From the NCBI GenBank assembly GCA_029851415.1, contig CM056741.1, positions 150,214,522-150,278,521 of the forward strand: a stretch of 64,000 nucleotides of DNA, read 5' to 3'. Made by a program: the position numbers and the translations under genes. Below, piece after piece: positions 21,880-34,259 of the stretch. The DNA comes from Eretmocerus hayati (taxonomy: Eukaryota > Arthropoda > Insecta > Hymenoptera > Aphelinidae). Below the pieces are notes generated by a model. That model was not told the DNA's origin, did not search any database, and was given only the letters and a program-made list of their open reading frames with translations. Numbering within the stretch: position 1 is the first letter of the stretch; every line of letters starts with the position of its first letter.

Positions 21880-22830
21880 TACCTTTGGCTCCGATGCGTC
21901 TTTTAAACATTCTTCAAACAAGAGATTTTGTAGTTCAGGACCCAATGACATGATTTTCCGATCTCTCAGGAGTTTATCTATCGATTTTGAGGATGAAACC
22001 GCAGTCTAAAAACGACTTTGGATATGAAAAGTCGTGTTTTCTGACAAAAACTTGAATGTAACTCCTCAAGATCACCTTGAACAGAATTTTTGATAGCATA
22101 ATCAGGGAGCTCAGACAATCCTACGTTGAAATCACGTGGTCGAATTTTTTTCGAGAGCTATTTTGTACTCAATAACAAGTCCCAGGAAGATCTCGTAAAT
22201 GTGCCGTCCCAGCAGGCACTAATGTGTTGGATTTTTATGTGCGTTTCATTTGATGTAATTCTTTGTGTTGTGGATGCTGTTTTAGTCCATGAATTTGCTG
22301 TTCGTTGCTCTCCGTTTTGTGGGAAATTACGTAAGCTTTTCATTGATTATATTAATTAAAAATATTAGCACGTCGACTGCTTCCATTCATTTCCCCAAAT
22401 ATACAATTAACTTCAGAGTACTCCTTCATATTCATTTGTGGTAATTTGTTCACACCAGACGGGGTTCTACCCCAAGGTGGCATAAAGTATCATACATACA
22501 TACATTAAAATTGGCCTTGAAAAACCAAATCCCTAAAACAACTTTGCTTTAGTGTTTTCGATAGGTTTTTCGTTACTCTTACAAATTTCGTGAACCACGA
22601 ACTCATACCTGTCAAAAACGCCGAGATGAATCCATTTCAATGGATAAACAAGCATCGTTCTCGATACGATGAATTTCCGCTTTTTTAGATAGACGTGATA
22701 CAGAAGAACAAAATTTTTCTTGGCCTCATAGGTGGTTCAAAGTTTCTGTTTTGAGTCATAGCATCGGTCGTAAAAGGTTAGAAAAGAATCTGAGAGATAG
22801 CCACTTTCCGCAGAGTGCTCTCGTCGGAAC
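21880..22830 (+). repeat. right arm of ~1-kb diverged inverted repeat
   Basis: Inverted counterpart of 18210-19210 (see that entry). About 165 bp at 22345-22506 has no counterpart in the left arm and looks like a later insertion. Confidence 0.6.
22345..22506 (+). mobile_element. short retroelement tail with (CATA)n end
   Basis: This interrupts the right arm of the inverted repeat and ends GGTGGCATAAAG followed by about three CATA units (22490-22504), a layout usual for 3' ends of short non-LTR insertions. A GGGGTTCTACCCC hairpin lies just upstream. The element is too short to classify. Confidence 0.4.
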
Positions 22831-23851
22831 TCATCATGTATGGTATGGTTTATCATACTACGTGAAGATTCATTGTTTATTATCTCTTTTTTTTCAACAC
22901 GGTTCGTTGTTCAAGTCTAGTTCAGGAGTATTTTCGACCAGTAAATCTATGAAATTGCTTTTTGAATGTCACAAGTATTTTTGAATATGTTGCACTCGAA
23001 GATGATCTTTGTTAGGATCGATTCTAAACCAGTTAGTAATTCCATGATTCTTTTGAATTCTCATTCCTGTGGTTTTCTAGAACTAGTCCTGATGACGCGT
23101 TGCAAAATATCACTAGTGGAAAATTTCTTTAAAACTGCAGACATCCTTGCATGGATTTCTGTAATTGGTTGTTGTTTTCATTTTTCTATGAGTTCTGAGC
23201 TCATAAGGATCCAACACACTAACAAATATTCTATACATGAGAAATATTGCCTGGTAGAGATTTCTATCGAAACTTCGAAGACTATAGCTTTGTTTTGGGA
23301 ATTGAGCATGAGTCAGCAATACTGTTAATCAGGATGATCTGACCGAACTTTCAATTAGTCATGCAAATCTTATTATATTCCTCTGGAAAATCAACCGGTG
23401 ACCATTACGGGAATGATGATTGATTTGAGCGGGAATTCTAAGGAATTTATCCAGCCTCTTTCGATTTTGCATATGTTTCTAGCCAAAACTATGAAAAATC
23501 TCTTATTTGCATCATTCTTCTCGTCGTGATCGTGTGCATAACTATTGTATAATTCATCTGACCGCCTCTTGTGAGTCAGAATTGATGAATATATTCCTCA
23601 GAATATCTAAAATTTCTTATGGTAAATTGCAACACGAGAGCTTCGTAGTCTCGTACGAAGTACGAGAACTTCGAGCTCAAATGTTGAAAAAAACTATCGC
23701 TTCCATCCTCGGCTAGTCGGAGTTTAGTCTTTACAATCCAAATTTATTAATCGAACAGAAGTTTCACAAGGTGGGGTTGGAGACGAAGACTAGGTCAGCT
23801 TAGAGAGATGAAGAACAAGGAGGTAGGTGATGGAATTTTCAATCACAATAC
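22831..23851. other. intergenic, nothing recognised
   Basis: AT-rich sequence between the inverted repeat and the 3' end of the MBF2-like gene. Frames such as 22966-23328 have no recognised domain. Confidence 0.45.
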
Positions 23852-23857
23852 TTTATT
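23852..23857 (-). terminator. AATAAA polyadenylation signal of the MBF2-like gene
   Basis: AATAAA on minus (TTTATT on plus at 23852-23857), 35 nt past the stop codon of the MBF2-like gene, in the context ACAATAAAGTA. Confidence 0.75.
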
Positions 23858-23891
23858 GTATAGCTTAATAGTGGTGGAACATTTTGTAATA

Positions 23892-24287
23892 TCAATGAGC
23901 CGTCTCCATAGTCTTACTCTGCTTTTTCCCATAAACCTCAAATAGATAAGTGACATTACCCCCATTTTGGCCTGTAAATTCTAGGTGGACCTGATCTGTT
24001 CCAGGACCACCTCTTATCAGTGTAACTTTCGCAGATTCGCCCTTAGTTGTTCGATCTTCAATTCTGACGTGTGTCACATTGTAGTTCGGAAACCTCAACT
24101 TTCTTGTAACCACGAGAATTTTTCTTGGATCCCGATTAATTTCGTTGATAAATTCTCTATACATCACTCCATCGTCAACTTCTGAACGAGCAACTGAACC
24201 ATGATGTTTTGTGACTTTATCTATAGGGTTTGAGCTTATGGCAATGACGAGAATAGCTAAGATTATCAGAACTTCTGAAGATGCCAT
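23892..24287 (-). CDS. MBF2-family secreted protein
   Basis: An uninterrupted 131-aa frame from ATG at 24287 to a stop at 23892. Residues 1-20 (MASSEVLIILAILVIAISSN) form a signal peptide. The C-terminal part matches the insect MBF2 family: VTHVRIEDRTTKGESA, then RGGPG, then VHLEFTGQNGG and YLFEVYG, corresponding to the family's I..V.A.D, GGPG, V.I.F.SQRG and F.VEIYG pattern. MBF2 was first described as a silkworm transcriptional co-activator, but most insect members carry signal peptides and are annotated as probable salivary or secreted peptides. Secretion is therefore the better prediction here; molecular function is unknown. Two NVT sequons suggest N-glycosylation. A TATA-like box lies about 45 nt upstream and AATAAA 35 nt downstream, so a single-exon gene is plausible. 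The C-terminal KKQSKTMETAH tail extends past the usual family end. Confidence 0.85.
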   Translation of the reverse strand: MASSEVLIILAILVIAISSNPIDKVTKHHGSVARSEVDDGVMYREFINEINRDPRKILVVTRKLRFPNYNVTHVRIEDRTTKGESAKVTLIRGGPGTDQVHLEFTGQNGGNVTYLFEVYGKKQSKTMETAH

Positions 24288-24327
24288 ATTAGCTAGGAGA
24301 ATAGCGAATTAAAACTATCCGATCCAG

Positions 24328-24337
24328 ATAATATAAG
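24328..24337 (-). promoter_or_regulatory. TATA-like box of the MBF2-like gene
   Basis: Minus strand CTTATATTAT, about 45 nt upstream of the ATG. It would put the transcription start 10-20 nt before the start codon. It is a motif match only. Confidence 0.4.
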
Positions 24338-24345
24338 CTTGTGGC

Positions 24346-26474
24346 TTGACCAAATGGTACTGAATACTTATGGTAGGTAAAGAGCCTCCTGTACACTGAC
24401 TTTTTTCTGTCTTATCAGACACTAATGTTGACTCAGATGTAATGACATTGTTGAAAATATCTATTCAACACAGAATGTGAATATTTCTGCTAATTTGTCT
24501 GTAGTGTGACGTAAAATTAACGTAAATGATTTTTACTTCAGAGGAAAAATGAAGTACAGTGGCTTTTAGATACTTACTTTACTTACATAATTATTTGTTG
24601 GATTTTGGAAGACCGCATTGTGGAGGGCTGAGGTACATCCTCAAATTCTTGTAAAAACTGCAAAAAATAGTTCTGGTTGTATGCGATGGAAGATCTTTAC
24701 CGTTCTTCTATCTTTCTCACAGACTTTTACAGAATTACTCATAAAGGAAGCTCCGATGGTTCAGATCACTATTAATCTCAATATTTGAGTAATAATCAAT
24801 TTTTGCCAACGTGTGCTTGAAACATCTACAATCACCAGCTCAAAATAGAATTGCACGAAGGTGATAGGATCGCGGAATGATTTTTTCCTAGTTCTCTAAT
24901 TACAAGTGACGTTAACAGGCTGCCTGTGCATAGCTCTCCACGACTATTACAGAGTAGAAAGTTCATGTTTCCGACTGCAAAATTTCACTACAGGCTTTTC
25001 TTTGCAATACAGTGCTACGTACACTGCGCTTTCCCCTCGATCTCAACTATCTGCGCGCACAGATTTTTCACTCTCTCGCTCGGATGGAAAAGTCGCGATT
25101 CCATTATTCAATAGCCTGATTACGATTACACGCTCAGAATTTCTAATTCGCTCGGAGCTGTAGGTGCTATACTTTCTGCAGAATAAGTTATTTAGAACAC
25201 AAATACATTTAATTTCTAAAATGCAATGCACAAAGTATTTCCGATAGAGTTTTTTCAAGATACATACGGACAATTCATGAACTATTCATTCAACATGAGG
25301 TCATACTAAAATATTCATTTTATCTGAATTTTGTTTGAGCTGGTCAGGATCTGATTTGAAATTGTAGAGTTCCTTGTGAATTGGACGAACATTTTTAACT
25401 TCAATTGAATTAAGATGATCTAAAACTAGGAATGTTAGCTCAGTCCACGGTAATAAAATTTACAGTTTCGAGCCATCCTAAAGTACTACCTGCAGAAAAA
25501 ACGTATTCTTTTAAAAATCTCTTCCTATCACGTTCATATTCCAAAAACTATGAGTCACGTATAATCATCATGAGATCTCAAAAATTAGCCTGGCTAACAC
25601 TTTGACGAAAATTCCCTTGAGTGTAACACAATAATGATCATGAACTCTTCAATTTTTGACTAATTGGGTTAAAATTGGTCATTTTATGACCATTAATGAG
25701 TTTCATAGAGATGTCAGTGCATCCCTGACACATTCCTATCATAGTTCCAAGGTGACATATGAATTTAGATCTTTCGGGGCCCTGAATTTCGTGCTCTTAA
25801 TTTGAACACGTCCATTAATAGACGTGGAATCGAGTTTGTACATTCGAAAAAGGAGTCAGTTCGAAATAGACAAAGAAAGTAGTCGGAATGAGCATCGCAT
25901 GCGATCACCAAGGAGGTACAATCTGATAAAAAGGAAAAGAGGGGGAATGTAGAAAATAGGCTAACTACGCGACGAAACGAGAACAAGCATACCTTTCTCT
26001 CTCATTTTTCTCTTTAAATGGAATTGCTTGGGCTTGGTGGTTACCTAATCTTTATTTTCAGAGCACAAACAGTCAGGAGACATCAGAAAGAAGAAGAAAG
26101 GAATTACGGCCATTCGAAGAGAGTAAGAGATGTATGGTGGGGGCCCAGATCGTGCGGTAGACCTACTTTTCCCGTGATCTAAATCTTACTCGAATTTGCA
26201 GTTATGTCATTTTTCCCGTTACCACCTGGTATATATCATGGCTTAATGCAGAGGAGGAACGGTCACCCAGTTGACAATCCAAGCGTGAATGTAACAAAAC
26301 GCGTACGTAATGATGCTCTTGTTACTTGACTTTTCTCAAAGTATTTTTACTACTTTTTTAAAACTGACCATTTTCTCTTGAAACAATAGGATTCTTTCAG
26401 AATCGTAGGATGAGTTTTGCAGTATTTCGTGAGTCTGATCCTTGTTTGAGCAACAGGTCAAGAATCTACACCAA
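24346..26474. other. intergenic, nothing recognised
   Basis: AT-rich upstream flank of the MBF2-like gene. No additional exons or repeats were identified. Confidence 0.45.
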
Positions 26475-26482
26475 CTTGAGTG

Positions 26483-26645
26483 CAGTGGTGGATCCAAGGG
26501 GGAGGGGAAGGGCGATCGCCAAATTGCCCCCCCCCCCCTAGAAATTTTGCATGGGTAGTATAAGGAACGCGTGAGCTACAAAACTTTAGCATGGGACCGT
26601 CCCCTTCAGATCGCTCCCAAGGAATTTTTTCCGAATCCACCGCTG
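26483..26645. mobile_element. hAT-type MITE
   Basis: A 163-bp element starts CAGTGGTGGATCC and ends GGATTC-equivalent...CCACCGCTG, giving imperfect terminal inverted repeats of the CAGYGGTGGATYC type common in hAT MITEs. The flanking octamers CTTGAGTG (26475-26482) and CTCGTGTG (26646-26653) match at 6 of 8 positions, consistent with an aged 8-bp hAT target-site duplication. A long C run (about 26529-26539) lies inside. It is non-coding and non-autonomous. Confidence 0.7.
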
Positions 26646-26989
26646 CTCGTGTGGTCTTTGAATACCGATGCTGCAAAATTTTTCAAATGATTCTGTAAAT
26701 TTTGATGAGATCGTGACAATTGATGGTACCACTGATTCAGCAAAACTCTCAAGATTGGTGATTCTTGTAGAATCTCAAGGATTTATCGAGAAATTTCTGG
26801 AGTTCGCTATTTTGATAAGCTTTAACACGTTCACTGCAATGGGCCCCACGGTTGGTGTCATGTGTGCACAGTAGTTTTGGTATCGGACTTGATTTCGATG
26901 AGTTCTGCATGATTCTCGCTTTTCACACAATTATTCATAAATCACGCAAGAATAAGACATGAAAAGTGAATTACTCATCCCGAGTTCGA

Positions 26990-27070
26990 CCATTTTCAAC
27001 GTATCCTAGCTCATTTGAAAGCTCATTTCAAGACCTACAAACTTAGTCCAAGTACGTTGGAAAGTCTTCA
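26990..27070. repeat. solo fragment of the TACCCAACTTG foldback family
   Basis: This contains CAACGTATCCTAGCTCATTTG...AAGACCT...AGTACGTTGG, matching the internal palindrome of the 42.8-kb element (CAACGTACTTTAGCTCATTT, then AAGACCTTT). The terminal repeats are absent, so it is a fragment or a related hairpin. Confidence 0.4.
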
Positions 27071-27264
27071 TTTGAGTAATCTTCAATTTACGCGAAGGAA
27101 AAAATTAGGCTAATTCGTGAAAACGTGGGTTGTTTCAAGCACAGCCTTTGCTCTATCTTGACTGTATACTATCATGCCTTGTAACTTTCGGAATTCAAAC
27201 TAGATAAAAGATTGATCTACTTGAGTATCTAGCTTCAAATGCTGCAAATATCTGAAGTACGTCA

Positions 27265-27441
27265 ATGAAGCGCAGCCTAAGATCAGGCTCAGCAATGCTG
27301 AAGCACCCTAAAACCATGATCAAATATTATTCTCTGGGTGGAACAGATATTGAAGGACAAGTTGTCTTGGAGGCTCGTAACATTGAATTTGATGATTTAA
27401 TTGATACTACTGATGATCCTCACGAATATTCTTTATATTAG
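27265..27441 (+). CDS. unrecognised 58-aa small open frame
   Basis: ATG to TAG, 58 codons, beginning MKRSLRSGSAMLKHPKTMI, with an acidic second half (IEFDDLIDTTDDPHEYSLY). The basic-then-acidic layout and balanced codon use look more protein-like than neighbouring frames. I know of no match, and no promoter or splice context was established. It could be a small gene, a terminal exon or a chance frame. Confidence 0.2.
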   Translation: MKRSLRSGSAMLKHPKTMIKYYSLGGTDIEGQVVLEARNIEFDDLIDTTDDPHEYSLY

Positions 27442-30232
27442 AGAAAAAATTTTGGGCTCCACCGGTGGGGCCCACTCAATTCCATTGAAATACTGTGAAT
27501 AAATGCCAAACTCATGATTTTCCGAAAGGTTTGGCTTCCGAAAGTGCTGAAACGTACATTTGTACTCTCTCGCAATCCAGACCGGAATCGCGATTTTGCC
27601 TTCACAGTGAACGTGTCAAATAGAATTTAAAAATCTCTCGTGGGAGTACATACATCTTGCACTTATTGGTAATGCCCTTAGATCATTGAGTCTACAATGT
27701 TTCATGAGTGACAGCCGTGGAGAGCAAATATTTTTTCATGGTCTCTAGATAAAAGTACTCATAGATATGTCGAGCATAATACAGCATCTGCTATCACCCA
27801 AATAAATTCATCTATCCGCTTACTCGTATCAAAAATCTAAGATACAATAATAACACTCGTTGCGATTTCTCCATCACCGACGAAGTCTCTTATCTTAATC
27901 TTCTAATCAATTTTGCCTCATGCGCAAGTACCGTTAGCGTAACTTTTGTCTAGCTTTTTGTATCTAGCCCAGCTCGCAGAAAATCCCAATCCAAACTCTA
28001 TTGATTCATTCTGTATGCCTGGCACACACTGGCAACGACCACACAATGCATAGCCAAGAAAAAAATTCGATATCTGTGTGGGAGTAAGTACACTGGATCG
28101 ACAAACAAGCGCATGACCAGCATCTCACTGCATCACATCGAGAAAGAGCTGCATATAGGATATATTAAACGAGCGCGAATTAGAAAGGAGCCCGATACAC
28201 ATATTCACGATTGTGCTTTCTCCTAGTTTAGCGCTAAAGTAGGCCTCTCGTATATTTTTCAGTCCATGCATCTCTATATATCTTTCTCTTCTTTCTATGC
28301 ATCGGCCCACACCACACTATGTATATAATACATGTATTCACGAACACGAGCACTTGACCTCAATACTTGCCTATGGTTGCAGTATTATATACATGCGTAT
28401 ACATCGCCCTCTCTCATGATTATTTTTTTACGTAACGCCCCCATAACCATTCATAATGCACCGAGAGTTTAGAGAAATTTCTGCTGCATGCATGCTTTAC
28501 GCTTCCGGCACGAATGAGGCTATATATGTACTAGAGAGTGTAATATAGTCTATATTATGGGTAGAGATGCGAAAAAGTTTAGTGGAAAATCTGTAAGTGG
28601 ACTAAGCTTGGAGATTAACTTACTCAGTTGCAGCAGCTGTCGGTTATTTTACAGTGGTAGAAAGCGACATTGTTACTTGTAATGCTCCTATTACCTGTCT
28701 CGTTCGACTCGCTTCGAGTAATAGCGCAGAGTGCCTCTGAATTGATTATCTCTGATTATTCGTGAACGATCAGAATGGTTTGAATGGTACTGCAGTCTGT
28801 TGTATGATGAATAATGCAATAAAGGATGCATTGAAGATTAGAATATGGATTGTTCGATTGATGAATGATTCAATTTCTAATAGTATATTACACCCAATGC
28901 GAGGTCCGACCGTTTTGAGGTACGGGAGTAGTTTTTTCCCCGAGCGTAACGGGAGAAAAATATCCTGCATGCGTCAAGACTGCCTGCCGAGCGAAAGACG
29001 TATGCTAATTTTCAGCACACAAAAAAGTCACCTGCGAGATTTTGTGTCTTTTCAAAAGGATTCCGATGTAATAATCGGATTCAACTAGGCTAAAAATTGA
29101 ATTTTCATCTGGTCCATAAAACTATCAACCTCAGAACCTCAGCGAATACGAATAAAAGTAGAATTCCAAGATTAAACAAGGAATTTAGCATCATTTTCAT
29201 TTAGTTATCTCGATTTATGTAGAATAGACATTTTATGGATATACCATTTCTTCGCATAACCCAGAGAATGATATAATCGAGTGTGTCTAACTTAGTTCAC
29301 TATTTAACTGAATGAACAGGTTGTAGATGAGAAGACCTCGTATTAAGAAGGGGACACGTAGATTCCAATATCAATGCGATGATCTACAAATAGCTGAGAA
29401 TACATTTCACAAGCAAGTAACACAGCTAATGAGTCCAGCAAAAGCTAATATCGTGGCCAAATTTGATTACACTCGAAAAAATTCATCTATCACCATACGA
29501 AATTAATTCAAGAATAGAGAAAATAGTTCAAACTCAATTCCGAAGTGAGCCAAGAGAGTCCATCGAACCGAAAGCCAGCAGAGTATAGAGTGTCCGCAGC
29601 CAAAAACTCGACCGGCTTACCTTGTCCGTGAACTTGGGTGACTCAGCAAGTGGGGTTCAACATCTTTGGAAGTTCAGCAACTCTCAAAATCCTTGGCTGG
29701 TTGTTACATGACCTCGGCAATCCAAGCTCACGTTACGATGTATGGGTGTAGCTTATAAGCGCGCGAAAGCGATTTCGAAAGTTTCGAAACACGCAAGGAA
29801 TCTTTTGCCATTTCTTGCTTCCTTCCGCGCTGTGAAAAGTGTATTACAGACCAGCGATATAAGTGACGCTTCGGGGCATTACCGAATCAAAGTGAATGAT
29901 TCAATTTGTTATTCGATTATGATGTTATGCAAAATTCATTTTCTGCGCATTTGAATTGAATCGACGCATTATCTCATTGTATCTATCCTTTTTTTACAAT
30001 AATCCAATTCAATGCTCTATTGTCCAATAGCCTGTTTCTTAGAGGTGTTAGAGTGTGACCAGAACTTAATTCTAATTCACTGAGTGTGAAGAACATTTTT
30101 ATCGTTAAACCACTTCAAGGACTCCACTTACTAACAATTGAAGATATAAGTGTGTGAGATGTAAAGTCACTTGCTCGAAAATTCGACAGGATTTTTGTTG
30201 ATTTGAAAAATTGTGAATTTGAATTCTGAGAT
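27442..30232. other. intergenic, nothing recognised
   Basis: AT-rich sequence. About 28010-28560 is somewhat richer in CpG and CA/TG words than its surroundings. No supportable gene. Confidence 0.45.
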
Positions 30233-30975
30233 AAAGGTACTTAAATTGCGCCACTGAGCCATTGTCTCAGCAACATGAACCTACCTCAATACTTTCAAGG
30301 TACCTTAGCTTAATTTAGAGCTTGTTTCAAATTGTACAAAATGAGCCGATGCATTCTTAATTTCAATCAATTGAATCCAAGCGATCTCCATTGTCCCGAA
30401 AAGTAGTTTTCTGCGAATTTATGAAAGGGTGTACCCAACTTGTCCCCGTCATTTAAATGAATGTCAATCGGCGATAAAGATAGGAGAATCGATTTTTTTG
30501 GTGTAACCACGTTTGGAGCTTGTCGTTGATCCAAAACACTATTTTAGACATACTTTGACGCGATGAAGACGTCCTGGGGGGTAAAAAAGCACTACGCTCT
30601 CTTTTGAGACAATTATATAGGGTCATGTTGGGTGTAGCCTTCGTGTTTTTCAACTGATTTCTATATTTTGCTCATAAAGTAGCTCCGAATTGGAGTTCTG
30701 CAACTCTAAAGAACAGATTTTGATGGTCTTGAGCCAAAGAATCAAAGATACTCAGGCATGTTAAAATTGGTCAAACTAAAGAAGATTGGCGCCGGTCTTA
30801 CTGCACACAACTACCCCTGTAATTTCTTCAACACACAAAATCATTCGAGGTCGATCCAAACCATTTGTTTCCTCAAATTTCAACATGACAAACGTAAAAA
30901 GAATTTGTTAGGAAAGCATAGCAAGTGACCATCCCTGAGATCGGCGTATGGGGACGAATTGGGTACACTTACTTC
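30233..30975. mobile_element. degenerate copy of TACCCAACTTG-family MITE
   Basis: Collinear with 42812-43646. It has an AAGGTACTTAAATTGCGCC start, the internal GTGTACCCAACTTG-CCCC block (about 30430), CAATCGGCGATAAAG, TTTTGACGCGATGAAG-equivalent, GGAGTTCTGCAACTCTAAAG, and an end reading GGGTACACTTACT. It is shorter and more diverged than the 42.8-kb copy. It is non-coding; the family's autonomous partner is not visible. Confidence 0.7.
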
Positions 30976-31891
30976 ATCTATTATGCCAAATTCAGAGATA
31001 ACCGCTCCCACTCAGTACATTTTCACTCACTTGAAGTGAAATTTCACTGTAAATCAGTGAAAATGCACTGATGGTTGGGAGCGAGCATCTCAAATTTTCC
31101 TGAGTTTTTTTTAAATTTTTGTAATACACACAATGCATCCAATTAGATCAGTCGAATTTGAAGTTTTCAGAGGCAGTGAGTAGATTTACACGAGGACTTG
31201 CTATTTATGTAAAAAAAAGGGACATGTGTCAATTCATAATACGGATTCGTGCTAAATTGGAGAAAATTTTTGGGCGGATAAAATTGCTCACGCATCGTAC
31301 AAACAGAACGAATACTGTTTTCTTAACCAAGATTATATGCGTGCACCATACGGTGGAATTCAACAAGGAAGTAAGAAGGTTACTATCGCAAAATGCGCCG
31401 ATAAATGCAATGCAGAGTATATTTTGTATGCGTACAAGTTTCGCATAACGCGTCGAGAGCATCATGATTTCTGCGCGCGATCACCAAAACGATACAGATA
31501 AAAGAGTGGAGCTGTACTTAAAAAGGCAGTGTTATGTAGTGCATTACGCATCGAGTGCTGGAAACATCTTTTCCTTCAGGAAACCGGGCTGGACGTGGGC
31601 GATGGCACCGTCCAGCTTGGTTTTCCCGAAGAAAAAATTTTTCCGCACGAGCCGCGTATGCAGTTTTATACGTCTGTACGCGAGGAGTCCTGGAAACAAG
31701 GTCTCGCCGTGTAAAGCGGCATATGCTATTTCTGCGTATGGACGTATAAAATCTGTTTGATACCGCTAATAGTGAATTTTTTGTTTCAAATTAAAAGGTA
31801 CAAGAATGAATAAATTACAGGCATCCTCTCAAATCTTGGTCCGTGAGCGCTGGTGATGAAGGTCAAAAATAAGGATCGAAAGGAATTTTGC
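30976..31891. other. intergenic, nothing recognised
   Basis: No gene recognised. About 31440-31750 is CpG-richer and gives overlapping open frames in three plus frames, which argues for composition and not coding. Confidence 0.4.
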
Positions 31892-32851
31892 AATTGAGGG
31901 GGTGGGTGGAAAAAGGGCGTAACCGCCATTATGCCCTTTTTCCGGACATCGCTTTTTTTGAGCCCCTATACCAAGGTCTACCACCCCCCGAAATCCGTTT
32001 TTCGTAAGACCCCAAAAACCGTCTGGCAGATAAAAGGGCGTAACCGCCATTACGCCCTTCGATCTGCACGATAAAAAGGCGTAAGTGCTATGATAAAATG
32101 TTGAAAAGGCGGAACTGCTATGCTAAGATGTTAAAAGGGCGTAACTGCTGTGATAACATTTCGAAAGCATGGCTTGATTTTTTGCTCAGCCCAACAGGAT
32201 TTGGAAAAGAGGGCTTAAGTACCTGACTGAAAACATTTAAAAGGGCGTAATTACCCTGTAACAGGGCGTAAGTGAGGGCGGATCTGGAAAAAGGGCCTAA
32301 TTACCGAGGAAAAATTTTATAAAAATTCTCCAGAGCCTGGAAACGCTTTTCCACCTATTATAACGATGAAAACATGTTGTTTCACCTTCAAATTGAGTGT
32401 TTTTACCCTTCCCTAGTGGAAAAATTTTCTCGTCATTTTCACTCGACTGATGAAAGCTTTTCGTGTCCATAGGACCGTGGAGCATGAATCGAACCACCCC
32501 CTAGCAATCAGATATCTTTCAGAACATCCCCAGGAACACTCTCAAAAAATTTGGAGACAATTGGACTTGATCGCGAGATTTAATTCCAATTTTTGTGAGG
32601 AAGAAAGGCCAAAATTTGACCCTGTATTCGGAAAAAGGGCGTAATTACATTTTTTGAAACTGCTGAAAAGAGCTCAGAATCAAATTTCATCTCCCGGCTC
32701 GGGTTGGGCTATTTCAAGAATGTTATTCTCTTCGAAATAAGTCAGGTCAACTCGTCCAATTATGTCGGTAGCGCTCTCTATTAAGTTTTTATTGATTTTC
32801 TCAAAATGACCGTTTTGCAATTACGTCCTTTTTCCACCCACCCCCTCAATT
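31892..32851. mobile_element. 0.96-kb TIR element with AAAGGGCGTAA motif array
   Basis: The terminal inverted repeats at 31892-31922 and 32821-32851 (AATTGAGGGGGTGGGTGG then AAAAAGG-CGTAA) differ at one position in 31. The interior carries the motif AAAGGGCGTAA or close variants about ten times, in both orientations, near 31912, 31930, 32033, 32050, 32073, 32094, 32126, 32240, 32262 and 32632. No transposase frame is present, so it is a non-autonomous DNA transposon or foldback. Target-site duplication is uncertain (TA or AATT). Confidence 0.75.
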
Positions 32852-34257
32852 ATAAGCAATCGGTAAGAGCACCATCGCCAATTGCTTGGGAACCGATTTT
32901 AATTTCTTGGATCATAGATGCGACGAAAACACGAGGAGTTACCATGCTTATATTAACTTTGCATGCCACAAAATAGTGATTTTCTCATGTTTGAGAATTT
33001 TTTCAGTTCTTCATTCATGAGCTGCTTCCTTCTCTCAAAATAGTTGAAAATTTCCTACAAATGTCGAGAAGCCTATCTATTCTCACTAAAACTCAATATT
33101 GACCCCATTAATCATGGTAGTAATGTCTTTTTTTCTACACACCCTATCAAATTTCATCATTTTTAACCAAAATTAGCGATTTCTCAGACACGTGTAACTT
33201 TATTAATGCCGGAAAATTATACCGAGCGAACATTCAAAGAAAGATTGATTGGACATTCATGGTCGTAATGAGATTTTTGATGATGAAACCTCTCAATATT
33301 TGCAGATGATCATTATTTGAAGGGATTACTCATCTAGTTTGATCTGGTTTTATTATATCAGCGAGCTTTGGGAATTTCATAAAAGTCTTACAGCCCGATC
33401 GCATGCGGATATATCCTTATTTTAAATCTTGTATCATGTTCCATAATATTTTTCTGGGGTATCCATCCACACTGCACATATTTTACCCAAAAATCTCGCT
33501 CACACGATTCTTTAAAAAGAAAAAAAAAAAAAACACCATATCTACGAGCTCACAATTATGATCCAATAGACTTCATAATCTATCATCTATGCATAAATAC
33601 ATACATTGCGCATACTTTCATCATTTCAGAACCCCACAATTGCGTGTGTCTTCAATATCGGAAGGGTACCCACACTCCTCACTTACCACATGACCGAGAA
33701 ATTCTCTCAGTAATAAAAGAGGGAGAGGAAAGAGTTCGTTCTCGGCATAAATATAGTACTACACTCGTATGAGCACAAAGATGCATGTATACATTATGTT
33801 GCAAATAACATGTGGTACACGTGAAGGTGAAACTTTCGCAGCTTTCCATTGCACTCTATATACATATTACAGTCATCAGGCGTGACCGCGATTTGTGGTG
33901 TATGGCCATGGCATGTTATATATGCGCCCGCGTTCCAGTTTGCTAATACAGCTTTCCTCGACACAGCCGTTTCAGAAGATATTCTTTTCGATTTAGTTAT
34001 AGCCCATGCAGAAGTGAATTGAGACAAAAGTTGTGTCTGCAGAGTTGCAGATTTTGATATGTAGATCGAGAATGCCGCATACCGACCTTCCAAAGCTTTT
34101 TTGGTATTTTGGCATAGTCACCTTCGCTCTCCAGACGAGCGATATTATTTTTGGAGCTATTGGAAACCTCGTGCTCGATATTTACTACTGTTTGCAATGC
34201 AAGAGAGATGATTCGGATAGCTCATGAGACAATTTTGACGAATTGCATTAGATTCAG
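32852..34257. other. intergenic, nothing recognised
   Basis: AT-rich sequence with an A-rich run near 33520. About 33780-34030 has more CpG and a near-match to the CGTGAAAGTTG motif. No gene. Confidence 0.4.
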
Positions 34258-34259
34258 TA

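Noticed and set aside
18960..22110. Inverted blocks as terminal inverted repeats of the CR1-like LINE
   Set aside because: LINEs lack terminal inverted repeats, and the matching blocks lie outside the RT-coding region. They are treated as a separate older inverted repeat.
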